From positions 1 through 24,010 of the IMG/VR virus record IMGVR_UViG_3300021964_000529: a stretch of DNA of 24,010 nt; one strand, written 5' to 3'. A program made the translations under genes and the position numbers. Within the stretch, counting starts at the first letter, position 1; each line of letters opens with the position of its first letter. Below are positions 1 through 7,660 of this stretch, piece after piece. Source of the DNA: a virus. The notes below the pieces were generated by a model that was given only the letters and a program-made list of their open reading frames with translations, was not told the origin of the DNA and ran no database searches.

Positions 1-1124
1 AACTTGCACGAAATAACAAGTCTCCTAAACTAGACGATCATAGATTAGACTTTACATACGGACTTAACGGACAAAGTTGGGACGCAGTCCATTTTAGAGC
101 AGACAAAATTACGGAAACGCTGAAAAAGGCATGTCAACATAAATTAGAATACTACGATGATGAGGTTATTAAAGTACATCAAGATGATTACGGTATTAGT
201 GGATTAAAAACAAAAAACAACGGTACACTTACTGCTGATTTGTATATAGATTGTACAGGATTTAAAAGTATGTTGTTAGAAGAAGCATTAGGAGAGCCTT
301 TTATAAGTTTTAACAATACACTAATTTGTGACAGGGCAGTAGCAATACCAAAAGATTATAATGCTAATAGACGGGAAGCAATGCACCCTTATACTAAAGC
401 CATTGCAATGGATAATGGATGGCGATGGCAAATTCCTACATGGAGTAGAATTGGCAACGGTTATGTGTATTCTAGTAAACACTGCACACCAGAACAAGCA
501 GAGCAACAATTACGTGATGCAATAGGAGAGTATGAAGCACAAGCAAATCATTTACATATGAAAATTGGCAAACATAAAAATATTGCAGTAAAAAATGTTT
601 ATGCTGTTGGATTAAGTGCTGGCTTTGTAGAACCTTTAGAAGCAACAGGTATTACTTTTACAACAAAAGCAGTTCAAAATTTAACTCGTATTATTTTACA
701 ACAAAATGGCATGTATGATAACACCAGCAGAGAATATCTTAGTAGAGAGTTTGAAACTATGATAGATGAAATTCATAATTTTATCTTTATACACTATAAC
801 TTATGCCATAGAAAAGATACAGAATTTTGGAAAGATGTACATAAAATAAAATTACCACCTAGTGTTGAAAAACTATATAGAATGTTCAGCCCCTCTCCTC
901 CGCCAGCATTACATATGAAAGGACACTTTGATATGTTTCACGTAGGACAATGGTTTGAATTGCTTTTCCTTATGGGATTTTATGATAATTCGAATTTAGA
1001 AATCACAGATGCTGTAAAGAAGTACGGTGATTTATCATATAATTTATACAAAACAAAAACACAAGCACAAATTGAAGCATTTCCTAACCATGCACTTTAC
1101 TTACGGGATTGGTATAATGATTAA
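1..1124 (+). CDS. Flavin-dependent tryptophan halogenase, 5'-truncated by the window edge
   Basis: The frame is open from the first complete codon at position 3 to the TAA at 1122-1124, so the N-terminus with the FAD GxGxxG motif lies outside the window. The TTG at 240 is internal, because the reading frame and halogenase-like sequence continue upstream of it. Visible signatures are the family motif GWRWQIP (418-438) followed by GNGYVYSS, and a C-terminal AVGLSAGFVEPLEATGI segment (603-653) matching the PrnA/RebH EPLESTG region that holds the substrate-contacting Glu and the chloride-binding Thr-Gly. The enzyme would use FADH2, O2 and halide to chlorinate or brominate an indole-type substrate; the real substrate is unknown. 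The Ser of the usual ESTG is Ala here. Such halogenase genes are known from T4-like cyanophages as auxiliary metabolic genes. The family call is secure; activity and substrate are inferred. Confidence 0.9.
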   Translation, partial: LARNNKSPKLDDHRLDFTYGLNGQSWDAVHFRADKITETLKKACQHKLEYYDDEVIKVHQDDYGISGLKTKNNGTLTADLYIDCTGFKSMLLEEALGEPFISFNNTLICDRAVAIPKDYNANRREAMHPYTKAIAMDNGWRWQIPTWSRIGNGYVYSSKHCTPEQAEQQLRDAIGEYEAQANHLHMKIGKHKNIAVKNVYAVGLSAGFVEPLEATGITFTTKAVQNLTRIILQQNGMYDNTSREYLSREFETMIDEIHNFIFIHYNLCHRKDTEFWKDVHKIKLPPSVEKLYRMFSPSPPPALHMKGHFDMFHVGQWFELLFLMGFYDNSNLEITDAVKKYGDLSYNLYKTKTQAQIEAFPNHALYLRDWYND

Positions 1125-1641
1125 TGATTGGATTGGGTCGTGGAAAGTAGACGACTTAACTGAATGGCGCACACAAATAAATTCTTTTTATAATCACAAA
1201 ATAGATTCACACACTGTAATTTGCTGGACCACCGCTAATAAAAAATTCATATACAAAAACTTGAATATCTTACATCCAGAAACTATTCCAGATCTTACAT
1301 CTAAATACCCTAATTGTTTTTATTTTATCTGCATGTCAAAAAGTATGCTAGAGTGGGGCAAGATTAGAGATATCAATAAAGTATTTCCTACAACAACGCT
1401 TGAACATAATGTAGAAATACCTGGTATACTAATAGAGAACACTGAAGAAAAATTAGTTGTTGAAATTGATAATGATCATTATACAACTAAAAATACATTT
1501 TGTAATATTGATCTTGGTTTAGAAGATATGTTTACTACAAATACACAAAATATTTTAATTGATTTTGATAACAGTAGATCTATTAGTAGTATTATTGACG
1601 GAGAAAAAACATTTAATCACCATTTATTAATGGGACAATGA
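1117..1641 (+). CDS. Unknown protein overlapping the halogenase gene
   Basis: A 174-residue protein starting at the ATG at 1117, which overlaps the halogenase stop by 8 nt (ATGATTAA), so the two are probably translationally coupled. The same frame extends up to 1027, but that stretch lies inside the halogenase and looks like out-of-frame lysine/histidine-rich noise, so 1117 is preferred. I do not recognise the family. It is a soluble-looking protein with no signal peptide or membrane segment, a Trp-rich N-terminus and an acidic, Asn-rich C-terminal half. Its position directly behind a halogenase makes a partner or accessory role possible, but that is inference from order alone. Its 3' end overlaps the 3' end of the opposite-strand gene at 1617 by 25 nt. 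Confidence 0.75.
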   Translation: MINDWIGSWKVDDLTEWRTQINSFYNHKIDSHTVICWTTANKKFIYKNLNILHPETIPDLTSKYPNCFYFICMSKSMLEWGKIRDINKVFPTTTLEHNVEIPGILIENTEEKLVVEIDNDHYTTKNTFCNIDLGLEDMFTTNTQNILIDFDNSRSISSIIDGEKTFNHHLLMGQ

Positions 1642-1838
1642 AATGCTTTGATTTTTGTTTTAATAGGAACAATACAGTAACATTTTTGACACATTTGCAT
1701 ACTTTTATTATAATGCTCACATTGTAAACAAGTATTCACACGTTCTTTATGCTCGTTATCGTCACACATAATTTGATCTTTTAGTTTTGTTATTTTAGTT
1801 TCAAATTCATGACCAAATAAGTCAGTAAACCAACTCAT
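1617..1838 (-). CDS. Small Cys-rich zinc-binding-like protein
   Basis: A 73-residue protein with seven cysteines, including two CxxC pairs (C37/C40 and C50/C53), C55 and C68, and a C-terminal CPINKW. The arrangement CxxC-x9-CxxC-x14-C followed by P-x-x-KW resembles small phage zinc-ribbon proteins that I recall as common unknowns in marine T4-like phages; the binding partner and function are not known. Its ATG overlaps the Nudix stop as ATGA (1835-1838), so it is the last gene of the leftward gp14-gp15-Nudix chain. Its 3' end runs 25 nt into the convergent gene at 1117-1641, with no visible terminator between the two. Confidence 0.75.
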   Translation of the reverse strand: MSWFTDLFGHEFETKITKLKDQIMCDDNEHKERVNTCLQCEHYNKSMQMCQKCYCIVPIKTKIKAFHCPINKW

Positions 1839-2281
1839 ACTATTAAATCCAATACCGTTTGTAGTTTATCTTTAATGGCTTTATTTTGAAGTGTATTACG
1901 TAGTCCTACATGTAAAGGTTTAGGCCAGCAGTTTACATTTGTCCAAGCATATCCAGAATGTTCATGATTAAGTGTTGGAATAAATTCATTATCTACAATA
2001 GCAAGATACGTGTGAAAGAAAAATTTACTGTCGTTTGATGTAAACATTTCTAAAGGTATTACTTTTTTAATAGGTGGAGTTTTACCAACTTCTTCACTAA
2101 TCTCACGTTCTAATGCTTTCCACGGAGTTTCATTTCCTTCTGCCATACCGCCAACAAGCCCCCACTGACCAGCAGTTTTTGTTTTGGTACGTTCTAGGAA
2201 TAGAAATCGTTTGGTATTGCGGGCATAAAATAATGCTCCACTACAAACTATATTTTTATCTTTTAAAGTACTAGTCGCCAT
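1835..2281 (-). CDS. Nudix hydrolase
   Basis: A 148-residue protein with an almost canonical Nudix box, G-x5-E-x7-REIxEExG, at residues 45-66 (G45, E51, R59, E60, E63, E64), preceded by the usual GQWGLVGG strand. The Glu cluster binds Mg2+ and the enzyme cleaves a nucleoside diphosphate linked to another moiety; the substrate cannot be read from the sequence (oxidised dNTP, ADP-ribose, NADH, diadenosine phosphates and RNA caps are all possible in this superfamily). The only available ATG (2281) lies inside the 3' end of gp15, a 19-nt overlap, so translation is likely coupled. The 3' end overlaps the zinc protein by ATGA. A perfect TATAAT lies on this strand at 2295-2290, but no convincing -35 goes with it. 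Confidence 0.93.
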   Translation of the reverse strand: MATSTLKDKNIVCSGALFYARNTKRFLFLERTKTKTAGQWGLVGGMAEGNETPWKALEREISEEVGKTPPIKKVIPLEMFTSNDSKFFFHTYLAIVDNEFIPTLNHEHSGYAWTNVNCWPKPLHVGLRNTLQNKAIKDKLQTVLDLIV

Positions 2282-3690
2282 GACCCTTTATTATATTCAC
2301 CTTCATAACTTTTTAACCAAGCGCCAGTTTCGTTTGTGTATTTGTACTGTACGCCTGTATATGTATTAGTTATGTAGACAGGGTCTTGTGCCACGCTAGA
2401 ATCGGCACGTTCGTCGTTTGATCCAGCATCGAAAGTAATTTCCCAATTTGTGCCATTCCATGTAATAATATCATTAGCACTTGCTTGTAATATTGTTCCG
2501 TCTGCATTTTGCCAAGCATTCATATTTGCATCTGAACTATCATTCTTAATGTGCTGATGAATGTCATTTAGTATAAGATATCTTGTACCTGCATTAGATG
2601 CACTAACATTTGGGTTATAAGTTAATGGATCAATAATAGCATCAACTGTTCCTCTACTAGTAATACTATCAGTTAGCACTGTGTTTTCAGGTACAGTATC
2701 ACTATCAAAACTTAACACTATCTCTGTGTCATCTGTTGGATTTACACTTGCTGTAGCAACAATTTCATTACCGTCTGCTTTTGCAAGTCTTACTGTACTT
2801 AATCCTGCTCTAAACTTTCCTGGATATTGATCTAATAATTTGTACCAACTTACAGGTTCCCCAGTTCTATCAAATTCGCCTGCACTAGGTTCACTAACAC
2901 CTTCGCTTGGTGATAACAACCTTGCTGTATTGTTTAATACTAGTAAGCCAAAGTTTCCTGGCGTAATATTTACTGTTGCTATAGGACTTGCTGAATCAAT
3001 AATACCATCACTAATACTTCCGGTCTCGTCAAACACACTCATAATAATTTTTTCAATAACACCGAGTTGTTTAACTTTTGCAGGAGGTGTAATCCATATA
3101 GGCATTGTGAATGTAAGTTCGCCAATATCAATTTCTGTATCAACACCCTGTGGTATAGCACGACTTGAATAGTTTACACTTGCTAGTTCAATTAAACTTA
3201 AACTAGTCCAATCAATATAGTTTGCTGTGCTTTGAATTTCTAAACTTGGATTAAACAACACAAGCATTTGTTCCATAATTTGCAATTTTTGATCTGTGTT
3301 TGTTGACCATATATCACATTTCATTTGCAAGTTAAATGGCACAGGCATTAATCTTTCTACTGTGTACCCTGGTCCTTGACTTTGTAAGTACTCGCCAGTT
3401 GCATCGTCATAATCTCTTTCACGTAAATGTACTTTACTTACGTGTGTAGGGTTTTGTACTCTGTCTCTAGCATATTCTAAACCTGTAATATAACAACTAA
3501 TACGTGGAGCACTAATTACTTTGTTTTCTGAGTTGTCACGGATAATATGTGCTACTTGGCGTGTTAGATTACCGTAACTTGTCGGAATCTTGCGAAGTGT
3601 TCCTGCACTGTCTTTGTAACTAAAGTTACTCATAACACGTACAAACTGTGTTACAAATCTACGTATCTGTCCATCATAAAAATGTTGCAT
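2263..3690 (-). CDS. 15: Tail sheath stabilisation/completion protein gp15, C-terminally extended
   Basis: A 475-residue protein whose first ~225 residues match the T4 gp15 pattern: an N-terminal HFYDGQIRRF followed by a hydrophobic stretch, then PTSYGN, a central region ending in FNP, and a strand-rich end including FTMPIWITPP. In T4, gp15 forms the hexameric ring that caps the contractile tail and joins it to the neck. T4 gp15 is about 272 residues; here an extra ~240 residues follow, Thr/Asn/Asp-rich and probably beta, with two Trp/Tyr modules near residues 400-420 and 437-460 that recur in gp14 and gp18. The ATG overlaps the gp14 stop by one base (TAATG), so translation is coupled. A fairly distant AAGGCGGA lies upstream. 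Neighbouring gp14 and gp13 complete a neck cluster. Confidence 0.85.
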   Translation of the reverse strand: MQHFYDGQIRRFVTQFVRVMSNFSYKDSAGTLRKIPTSYGNLTRQVAHIIRDNSENKVISAPRISCYITGLEYARDRVQNPTHVSKVHLRERDYDDATGEYLQSQGPGYTVERLMPVPFNLQMKCDIWSTNTDQKLQIMEQMLVLFNPSLEIQSTANYIDWTSLSLIELASVNYSSRAIPQGVDTEIDIGELTFTMPIWITPPAKVKQLGVIEKIIMSVFDETGSISDGIIDSASPIATVNITPGNFGLLVLNNTARLLSPSEGVSEPSAGEFDRTGEPVSWYKLLDQYPGKFRAGLSTVRLAKADGNEIVATASVNPTDDTEIVLSFDSDTVPENTVLTDSITSRGTVDAIIDPLTYNPNVSASNAGTRYLILNDIHQHIKNDSSDANMNAWQNADGTILQASANDIITWNGTNWEITFDAGSNDERADSSVAQDPVYITNTYTGVQYKYTNETGAWLKSYEGEYNKGSWRLVL

Positions 3691-4868
3691 TAATTATCCG
3701 CCTTAGGTTTAAGTACTTGTGATAGTGCTTGACGTTCTTCAACTTGTTTGTTGTTAATTGTATTGGTGTTTGTGTTATTAACAAAAGTACCAAGTTGTGT
3801 TTTAGCATTGTCGCTGGTCATTGGTTCAACTCTTACACCGTCTTCAACTTTTGTCCATCTAGTTCCATTATATCTAAACAATCTGTTTGGAAAATAGTCT
3901 GTTCTTAAAAAATAATCACCTTCACCACTGCCCTGTGGAAACTGGCTACCAAATCCATAAGGTGCTCCGTTAAGTGGTGCTCCGTCTCCAGTTAAGTATC
4001 CAACATAAAAATTAGCATTAGGAGTTTTAATAATAGCACTAGCGTCAATACTTGTACTAGAAACTTTTACATCACTTGCTGATCCGTCCTGTGTAAGCAC
4101 ATTACCTTCAGCGTCAGTTGGAACAACAAAATACTGTTTGGTATCATAACCACTAATAACAGGTTGATTAGGATCGCCTGTAATATCTTCATTTGCTTGG
4201 TTTAGCACTGCTTCATTAATCTGCATTTCTTTTTCATATGTTGAAAGCACATCACGTATTGTTGATCCTGTGCCTTCGCCACTGTCTTTATCAAAGATTT
4301 CTTTAAATTCTTGGCTATCAATAATTGGTTTTGCTTTTACCCTTAACAAATGTGGATACCAAGTTTGACTGAATCCTTCTGCACTTCTGTTTACATCTTC
4401 AATAACATAAAAACGCTTAAGAGCAACCCGATAGTCATTAAGTGCGTATTCGTCTTTTAGGTGCGGCAGTTCTAGAACATCACCGCTCATTAGTTTTCTG
4501 CCCAATGCTTCGACAGAACTATTAAGATGAAATGTTACAAAAATTGTATCATTTTGTAGGAACATACCAAACTGACTTAGATCAAAGTCTAGATCCTGTA
4601 CGTTGTAAATTCCTCTAATAGAATACACATCATCTGAATACTTTCTATCTCTGTTTTCTAAAAACAGCAAATCCTGTATTTTTGTTTCAGGAATATCATT
4701 TGTACCGCGAGGTTGACTAGCAGTAGCATTATCGCCTGGATCAACAGGACCTTCATATTTGTGTATGAATATGTCAGTACCGCCGACCTGAAATGCTTCA
4801 TTAACGTTCTTGTCAATAAAACGATAGTCTGCTGATTTCTCCGGTTTGTATAAACTTAATCTTGGCAT
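3690..4868 (-). CDS. 14: Neck protein gp14
   Basis: The start is set at the ATG at 4868 (residues MPRLSLYKPE...), giving 392 residues. The frame is open further up to 4940, but that stretch crosses the divergent promoter and the start of the opposite gene. Residues 60-190 follow the T4 gp14 layout: a segment ending DLSQFGMFLQND (compare SNFGMQVQDE in T4), then GDVLELPH and a strand-rich region ending near WYPHLLRVK. T4 gp14 joins gp13 in the neck that closes the head after packaging and receives the tail. The protein is longer than T4 gp14 (256 residues). The additional C-terminal part carries the module GDYFLRTDYFPNRLFRYNG (residues 317-335), followed by RW. A late-promoter octamer lies 8 nt upstream of the ATG. 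The stop overlaps the gp15 start. Confidence 0.82.
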   Translation of the reverse strand: MPRLSLYKPEKSADYRFIDKNVNEAFQVGGTDIFIHKYEGPVDPGDNATASQPRGTNDIPETKIQDLLFLENRDRKYSDDVYSIRGIYNVQDLDFDLSQFGMFLQNDTIFVTFHLNSSVEALGRKLMSGDVLELPHLKDEYALNDYRVALKRFYVIEDVNRSAEGFSQTWYPHLLRVKAKPIIDSQEFKEIFDKDSGEGTGSTIRDVLSTYEKEMQINEAVLNQANEDITGDPNQPVISGYDTKQYFVVPTDAEGNVLTQDGSASDVKVSSTSIDASAIIKTPNANFYVGYLTGDGAPLNGAPYGFGSQFPQGSGEGDYFLRTDYFPNRLFRYNGTRWTKVEDGVRVEPMTSDNAKTQLGTFVNNTNTNTINNKQVEERQALSQVLKPKADN

Positions 4869-4876
4869 AGTAATTG

Positions 4877-4884
4877 TATTTATT
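4877..4884 (-). promoter_or_regulatory. Late promoter octamer of gp14
   Basis: Read leftward, the octamer AATAAATA is followed by CAATTACT and the gp14 ATG. It matches the T4-type late -10 (TATAAATA) at seven of eight positions. It forms one arm of a perfect inverted repeat with the rightward octamer at 4886-4893. With T4-like geometry, transcription would begin about 3 nt before the ATG. Confidence 0.7.
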
Positions 4885-4885
4885 G

Positions 4886-4893
4886 AATAAATA
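4886..4893 (+). promoter_or_regulatory. Late promoter octamer of the fibre-like gene
   Basis: AATAAATA sits 24 nt before the ATG at 4918, leaving room for a short leader with GGAG at 4902-4905 (12 nt from the ATG, a long spacing). It is separated by one base from the opposing gp14 octamer, so the two promoters share the palindrome TATTTATTGAATAAATA. Confidence 0.65.
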
Positions 4894-4917
4894 TGAGTAA
4901 CGGAGAAACTGATTACC

Positions 4918-6816
4918 ATGGCGCAATTAACAATTAACACAGGATCTAGTGCAGGAGCAGGAGATGGCGATAGTCTTTATTCTGCCTTTAACAAGGTCAA
5001 TACCAATTTTACAGAAGTATATACTAGAATTGTAGCACTAGAAGATGGCAGTATTACCACAAATGTTATTGGTGATGTTCGCGGTAGTTTGTATGCTGAC
5101 GATAGTACAACATTAGTCGATGCTATAAGCGGAACACACTATGGCAATTTTGTTGGTAATTTAAAAGGCAGTGTAGTAGGTGATGATAGCACACCTATCA
5201 TAGATGGTGTAAGCAGTTCAATAAATTTAAATGGAACTGTTAAAGGAAATATTGTGCCAGATACTAATATTGCCTATGACATCGGCAGTTCAACAAAAAG
5301 ATTTAGAGATTTATATCTTTCAGGTAACACAATAACAATCGGTAATCAAACACTTTCAACAACAGCAACAGGAATTACAAGTTCAGGTACATTAACAGCA
5401 AACACTATTCAGTTAGGAACAGCAACAATCACATCAAGTGGAAGTGGAATACAAATTAGTGGTAATCTTTCCACAGGCAGTGGCGTAACAAAATCTCAAG
5501 GATTGGTTGGATTTATTTACGATGCCGGTCCTGTTAGCACATTACATAAGATAGATAAAGCACTGTTTAGTGATGTAATTGTGAGAGATATTAATGGAGT
5601 AGTAGATTCTGTTGCCACAGCAAGTGCTCAAGCAACAACCCATACTTTCTTATCAGGCTATCATATTACAGATACTGGCGGTTCAGCAAGATATAATGAT
5701 AGAACAGAATACAAAAATTATCTAGACGGTAATCCTGCCATAGAATCAGATCCATTTGGAAGTGTAATTAAGGCTGTAACTGATGGCGGCGGCAGTTTAA
5801 TTGGAGTTGAAGTAGATAAACGTGGCGAAAATGCTGGTCCGGGAGACAATCTAACAGTACAGTGTATTAACCCAAGTCAAGAAACTTTATCAATTGATAC
5901 AACAGACTCAACAGCATTCTATAACAGTCCATCATATTCGACTGCTTGGAACACAGTATTTCAAGACTATGTTGACAGATCGGGACTTGTACTTGACGGA
6001 TATCTACGAGATAGCACAGGTCAAGTTCAAGGGTGGACAGGCTACGTAAACGCTAATTGGGATTCAAGTATTTCTAATGTTGCTAGTACATATCCTTGGC
6101 TACAGTACGAAAGAAGAGTTATATTAGAATGGACCGGAGGTTCAGAAACTATAAGTCAAAATAGATTGCTAGACGACGGAACAGTTAATCTTCCTGTAAC
6201 TGCCGGTGGAAAATTTGCTGGTAATGCTGTAGGAGTTTCTAGTTCTTTAGTACTAAAGGTCCAAGAAAGATCAAAAATAATTGCCTATAGCAAAACATAT
6301 AGTGGAAGTTTCACAATTGATGGACAAACACTTAATGCTACAGTTTCATTTAATCCGTTACAAAACAATTTTGGTACATTAACTGGTGCTACTATCCAGG
6401 GTGGCGGTCCTATTCCAGCAGGAACTTTAAGTGATCTTGTTGATGCTGAAACAAATGGTATTGTATTCAATATAGATGATAACGGAACTGTAACATCAGG
6501 TAGTGGAGTTACAGGTACTATGGGAGTGTTCATTTATTTTAATGAACTTGGATATAAAGTTTTACCTTTAATAGGAAAATACGAAGACTATCAAGAATCA
6601 ACGCAAATTGCTGGTAGCAGTAATACAAGCACTGTTTTAACACCAGGGCCAGAACCGATGCCAGATCCATTGGCACTACCTCCTGTGCTAATCGCAAACG
6701 GAACACTAGCGGTAGCAGATGGTACTAATTGGGATCCAAATGGCGACGGAACACAAGCATTAATGATTTACTTAAACGGGCAATGGTATAAAGTAAACCT
6801 AACCCCAGTACCATAA
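4918..6816 (+). CDS. Fibre-like virion structural protein next to the neck genes
   Basis: A 632-residue, Gly/Ser/Thr-rich protein without long hydrophobic segments. The N-terminus has the pattern GDSLYSAFNKVNTNFTEVY (residues 18-36), common at the start of phage fibre and attachment proteins. It is followed by repeats of the type V/L-K/R-GS-V/L-Y/V-x-DDST-x-L/I-D-G (residues 51-110) and DIGSSTKRFRDLYLSG (121-136), a motif I recall from marine phage fibre and structural proteins. The C-terminus (595-632) holds the Trp/Tyr module also seen in gp14, gp15 and gp18. In T4 the neck whisker (fibritin, wac) gene sits directly before gene 13; this gene occupies the same place before gp13, so a neck-fibre role is plausible but unproven. 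A tail or baseplate fibre is the alternative. Stop to next ATG is 17 nt. Confidence 0.72.
   Translation: MAQLTINTGSSAGAGDGDSLYSAFNKVNTNFTEVYTRIVALEDGSITTNVIGDVRGSLYADDSTTLVDAISGTHYGNFVGNLKGSVVGDDSTPIIDGVSSSINLNGTVKGNIVPDTNIAYDIGSSTKRFRDLYLSGNTITIGNQTLSTTATGITSSGTLTANTIQLGTATITSSGSGIQISGNLSTGSGVTKSQGLVGFIYDAGPVSTLHKIDKALFSDVIVRDINGVVDSVATASAQATTHTFLSGYHITDTGGSARYNDRTEYKNYLDGNPAIESDPFGSVIKAVTDGGGSLIGVEVDKRGENAGPGDNLTVQCINPSQETLSIDTTDSTAFYNSPSYSTAWNTVFQDYVDRSGLVLDGYLRDSTGQVQGWTGYVNANWDSSISNVASTYPWLQYERRVILEWTGGSETISQNRLLDDGTVNLPVTAGGKFAGNAVGVSSSLVLKVQERSKIIAYSKTYSGSFTIDGQTLNATVSFNPLQNNFGTLTGATIQGGGPIPAGTLSDLVDAETNGIVFNIDDNGTVTSGSGVTGTMGVFIYFNELGYKVLPLIGKYEDYQESTQIAGSSNTSTVLTPGPEPMPDPLALPPVLIANGTLAVADGTNWDPNGDGTQALMIYLNGQWYKVNLTPVP
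5068..5247 (+). repeat. Degenerate fibre repeats inside the 4918 gene
   Basis: Residues 51-110 contain two clear and one partial copy of a ~27-residue unit: DVRGSLYADDSTTLVDAISG, NLKGSVVGDDSTPIIDGVSS and TVKGNIVPD. The pattern of alternating hydrophobics and DDST turns suggests a trimeric beta-fibre. Divergence at DNA level is high, so it is a protein-level repeat. Confidence 0.6.
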
Positions 6817-6819
6817 GAG

Positions 6820-6827
6820 GTTAAATA
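6820..6827 (+). promoter_or_regulatory. Late promoter octamer of gp13
   Basis: GTTAAATA ends 6 nt before the gp13 ATG at 6834, with GTATAT between. There is no Shine-Dalgarno at a useful distance (AGAGG at 6816-6820 is 13 nt away). The spacing predicts a transcript starting at or within a base or two of the ATG. Confidence 0.55.
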
Positions 6828-6833
6828 GTATAT

Positions 6834-7595
6834 ATGAGCAACGATTTAGAAAACAAAAAACAACAAATTTTTAATTACTGTCGCACACTACTTGGCGACG
6901 GAATGATCGATGTTGAACTTGATCCTAATCACTATGAAGTAGCACTGGAAAAAGCACTAGGCAAATACAGACAACGTGCTGAAAATGCCGTGGAAGAATC
7001 CTATGCTATACTAGAATTACAAGAAGATACCAACGATTATATTCTTCCAAACGAAGTTATGGAAGTAAGAGAATTGTTTAGACGTTCAATTGGCTCTAGA
7101 AGCGGTGGCGGAGATGGAGGTACATTGTTTGAACCTTTTAATCTTGCTTACTCAAACACATATCTTTTAAGTTCAACACAGATGGGTGGACTATCAACTT
7201 ACTATGCTTTTGCAGGATATCAAGAACTAGTAGGCAGAATGTTTGGTAGTTTTATCAACTTTAAATTTGAACCTGTCAGTAAAAAACTTACAATCATGCA
7301 ACGTCCAAGAGGCGACGAGCAGGTACTAATGCAAATCTACAACCAACGTCCAGACTTTAACTTGCTATCTGATCCATACGCAGGACAATGGTTAAAAGAT
7401 TACACACTAGCAGTTAGCAAATACATGCTAGGTGAAGCACGTTCTAAATTTGCTACAATTTCAACACCACAAGGTGGCACTTCACTTAATGGCGATGCAC
7501 TAAAAGCAGATGCCGCGGCTGAAATGGAGAAACTGGAAATGGATTTGGCAAATTACGTAGATGGCAGTAAGCCATTATCTTTCGTAATTGGCTAA
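6834..7595 (+). CDS. 13: Neck protein gp13
   Basis: A 253-residue protein with the gp13 layout: an acidic/polar helical N-terminus (NYCRTLLGDGMIDVELDPNH, residues 14-33), a helix containing ALEKALGKYRQRAENAVEES, and a central PNEVMEVRELFRRSIG segment. T4 gp13 (309 residues) works with gp14 to close the filled head and form the tail attachment site; the protein here is shorter, as I recall for marine relatives. The C-terminal ~80 residues are helical and alanine-rich (EARSKFATISTPQGG, then ADAAAEMEKLEM). The neighbouring gp14, gp15 and sheath gene support the call. The ATG has no Shine-Dalgarno but is preceded at 6 nt by a late octamer. Family assignment is by pattern, not by a search. Confidence 0.78.
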   Translation: MSNDLENKKQQIFNYCRTLLGDGMIDVELDPNHYEVALEKALGKYRQRAENAVEESYAILELQEDTNDYILPNEVMEVRELFRRSIGSRSGGGDGGTLFEPFNLAYSNTYLLSSTQMGGLSTYYAFAGYQELVGRMFGSFINFKFEPVSKKLTIMQRPRGDEQVLMQIYNQRPDFNLLSDPYAGQWLKDYTLAVSKYMLGEARSKFATISTPQGGTSLNGDALKADAAAEMEKLEMDLANYVDGSKPLSFVIG

Positions 7596-7602
7596 AAACA
7601 AC

Positions 7603-7631
7603 TTGACTTTCCACATTAATGACTATACAAT
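7603..7631 (+). promoter_or_regulatory. Sigma70-like promoter of the dNMP kinase gene
   Basis: TTGACT (7603-7608), a 17-bp spacer and TACAAT (7626-7631): each hexamer is one base from consensus with ideal spacing. The start would be near 7638, between the upstream stop (7595) and the ribosome binding site. An ATG at 7619 in the same frame as the kinase lies inside this promoter, so it cannot be the start on this transcript. Confidence 0.75.
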
Positions 7632-7648
7632 TTAAGGATACTTTTAAT

Positions 7649-7654
7649 AAAGGA
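7649..7654 (+). promoter_or_regulatory. Ribosome binding site deciding the dNMP kinase start
   Basis: AAAGGA lies 6 nt before the ATG at 7661. It selects 7661 over the in-frame ATG at 7619, which has no such site. Confidence 0.7.
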
Positions 7655-7660
7655 TCTTTT

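Noticed and set aside
240-242. TTG as start of the halogenase gene
   Set aside because: The frame is open to the window edge and the upstream residues fit the family; the TTG is internal and the gene is simply cut by the window.
1027-1116. N-terminal extension of the unknown gene at 1117
   Set aside because: The stretch lies within the halogenase coding region and reads as Lys/His-rich noise; the coupled ATG at 1117 is the better start.
1302-1308. CTAAATA inside the 1117 gene as a late promoter
   Set aside because: Internal to a coding region with no start codon or gene start downstream at a sensible distance; such motifs are expected by chance in AT-rich sequence.
2290-2295. Perfect TATAAT on the minus strand before the Nudix gene
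   Set aside because: No -35 hexamer at 16-18 bp; in AT-rich DNA a lone TATAAT is expected by chance. The gene can be read from the gp14 promoter.
2840-3172. 110-residue plus-strand open frame opposite gp15
   Set aside because: A shadow of gp15 on the other strand with no ribosome binding site or promoter; similar opposite-strand frames elsewhere were left out for the same reason.
4869-4940. Longer gp14 starting at 4940
   Set aside because: It would cross the divergent promoter palindrome and the start of the opposite gene; the residues before MPRLSLYK do not look coding.
7619-7660. Longer dNMP kinase starting at 7619
   Set aside because: This ATG sits inside the sigma70-like promoter; the P-loop is expected at the very N-terminus, as the 7661 start gives.
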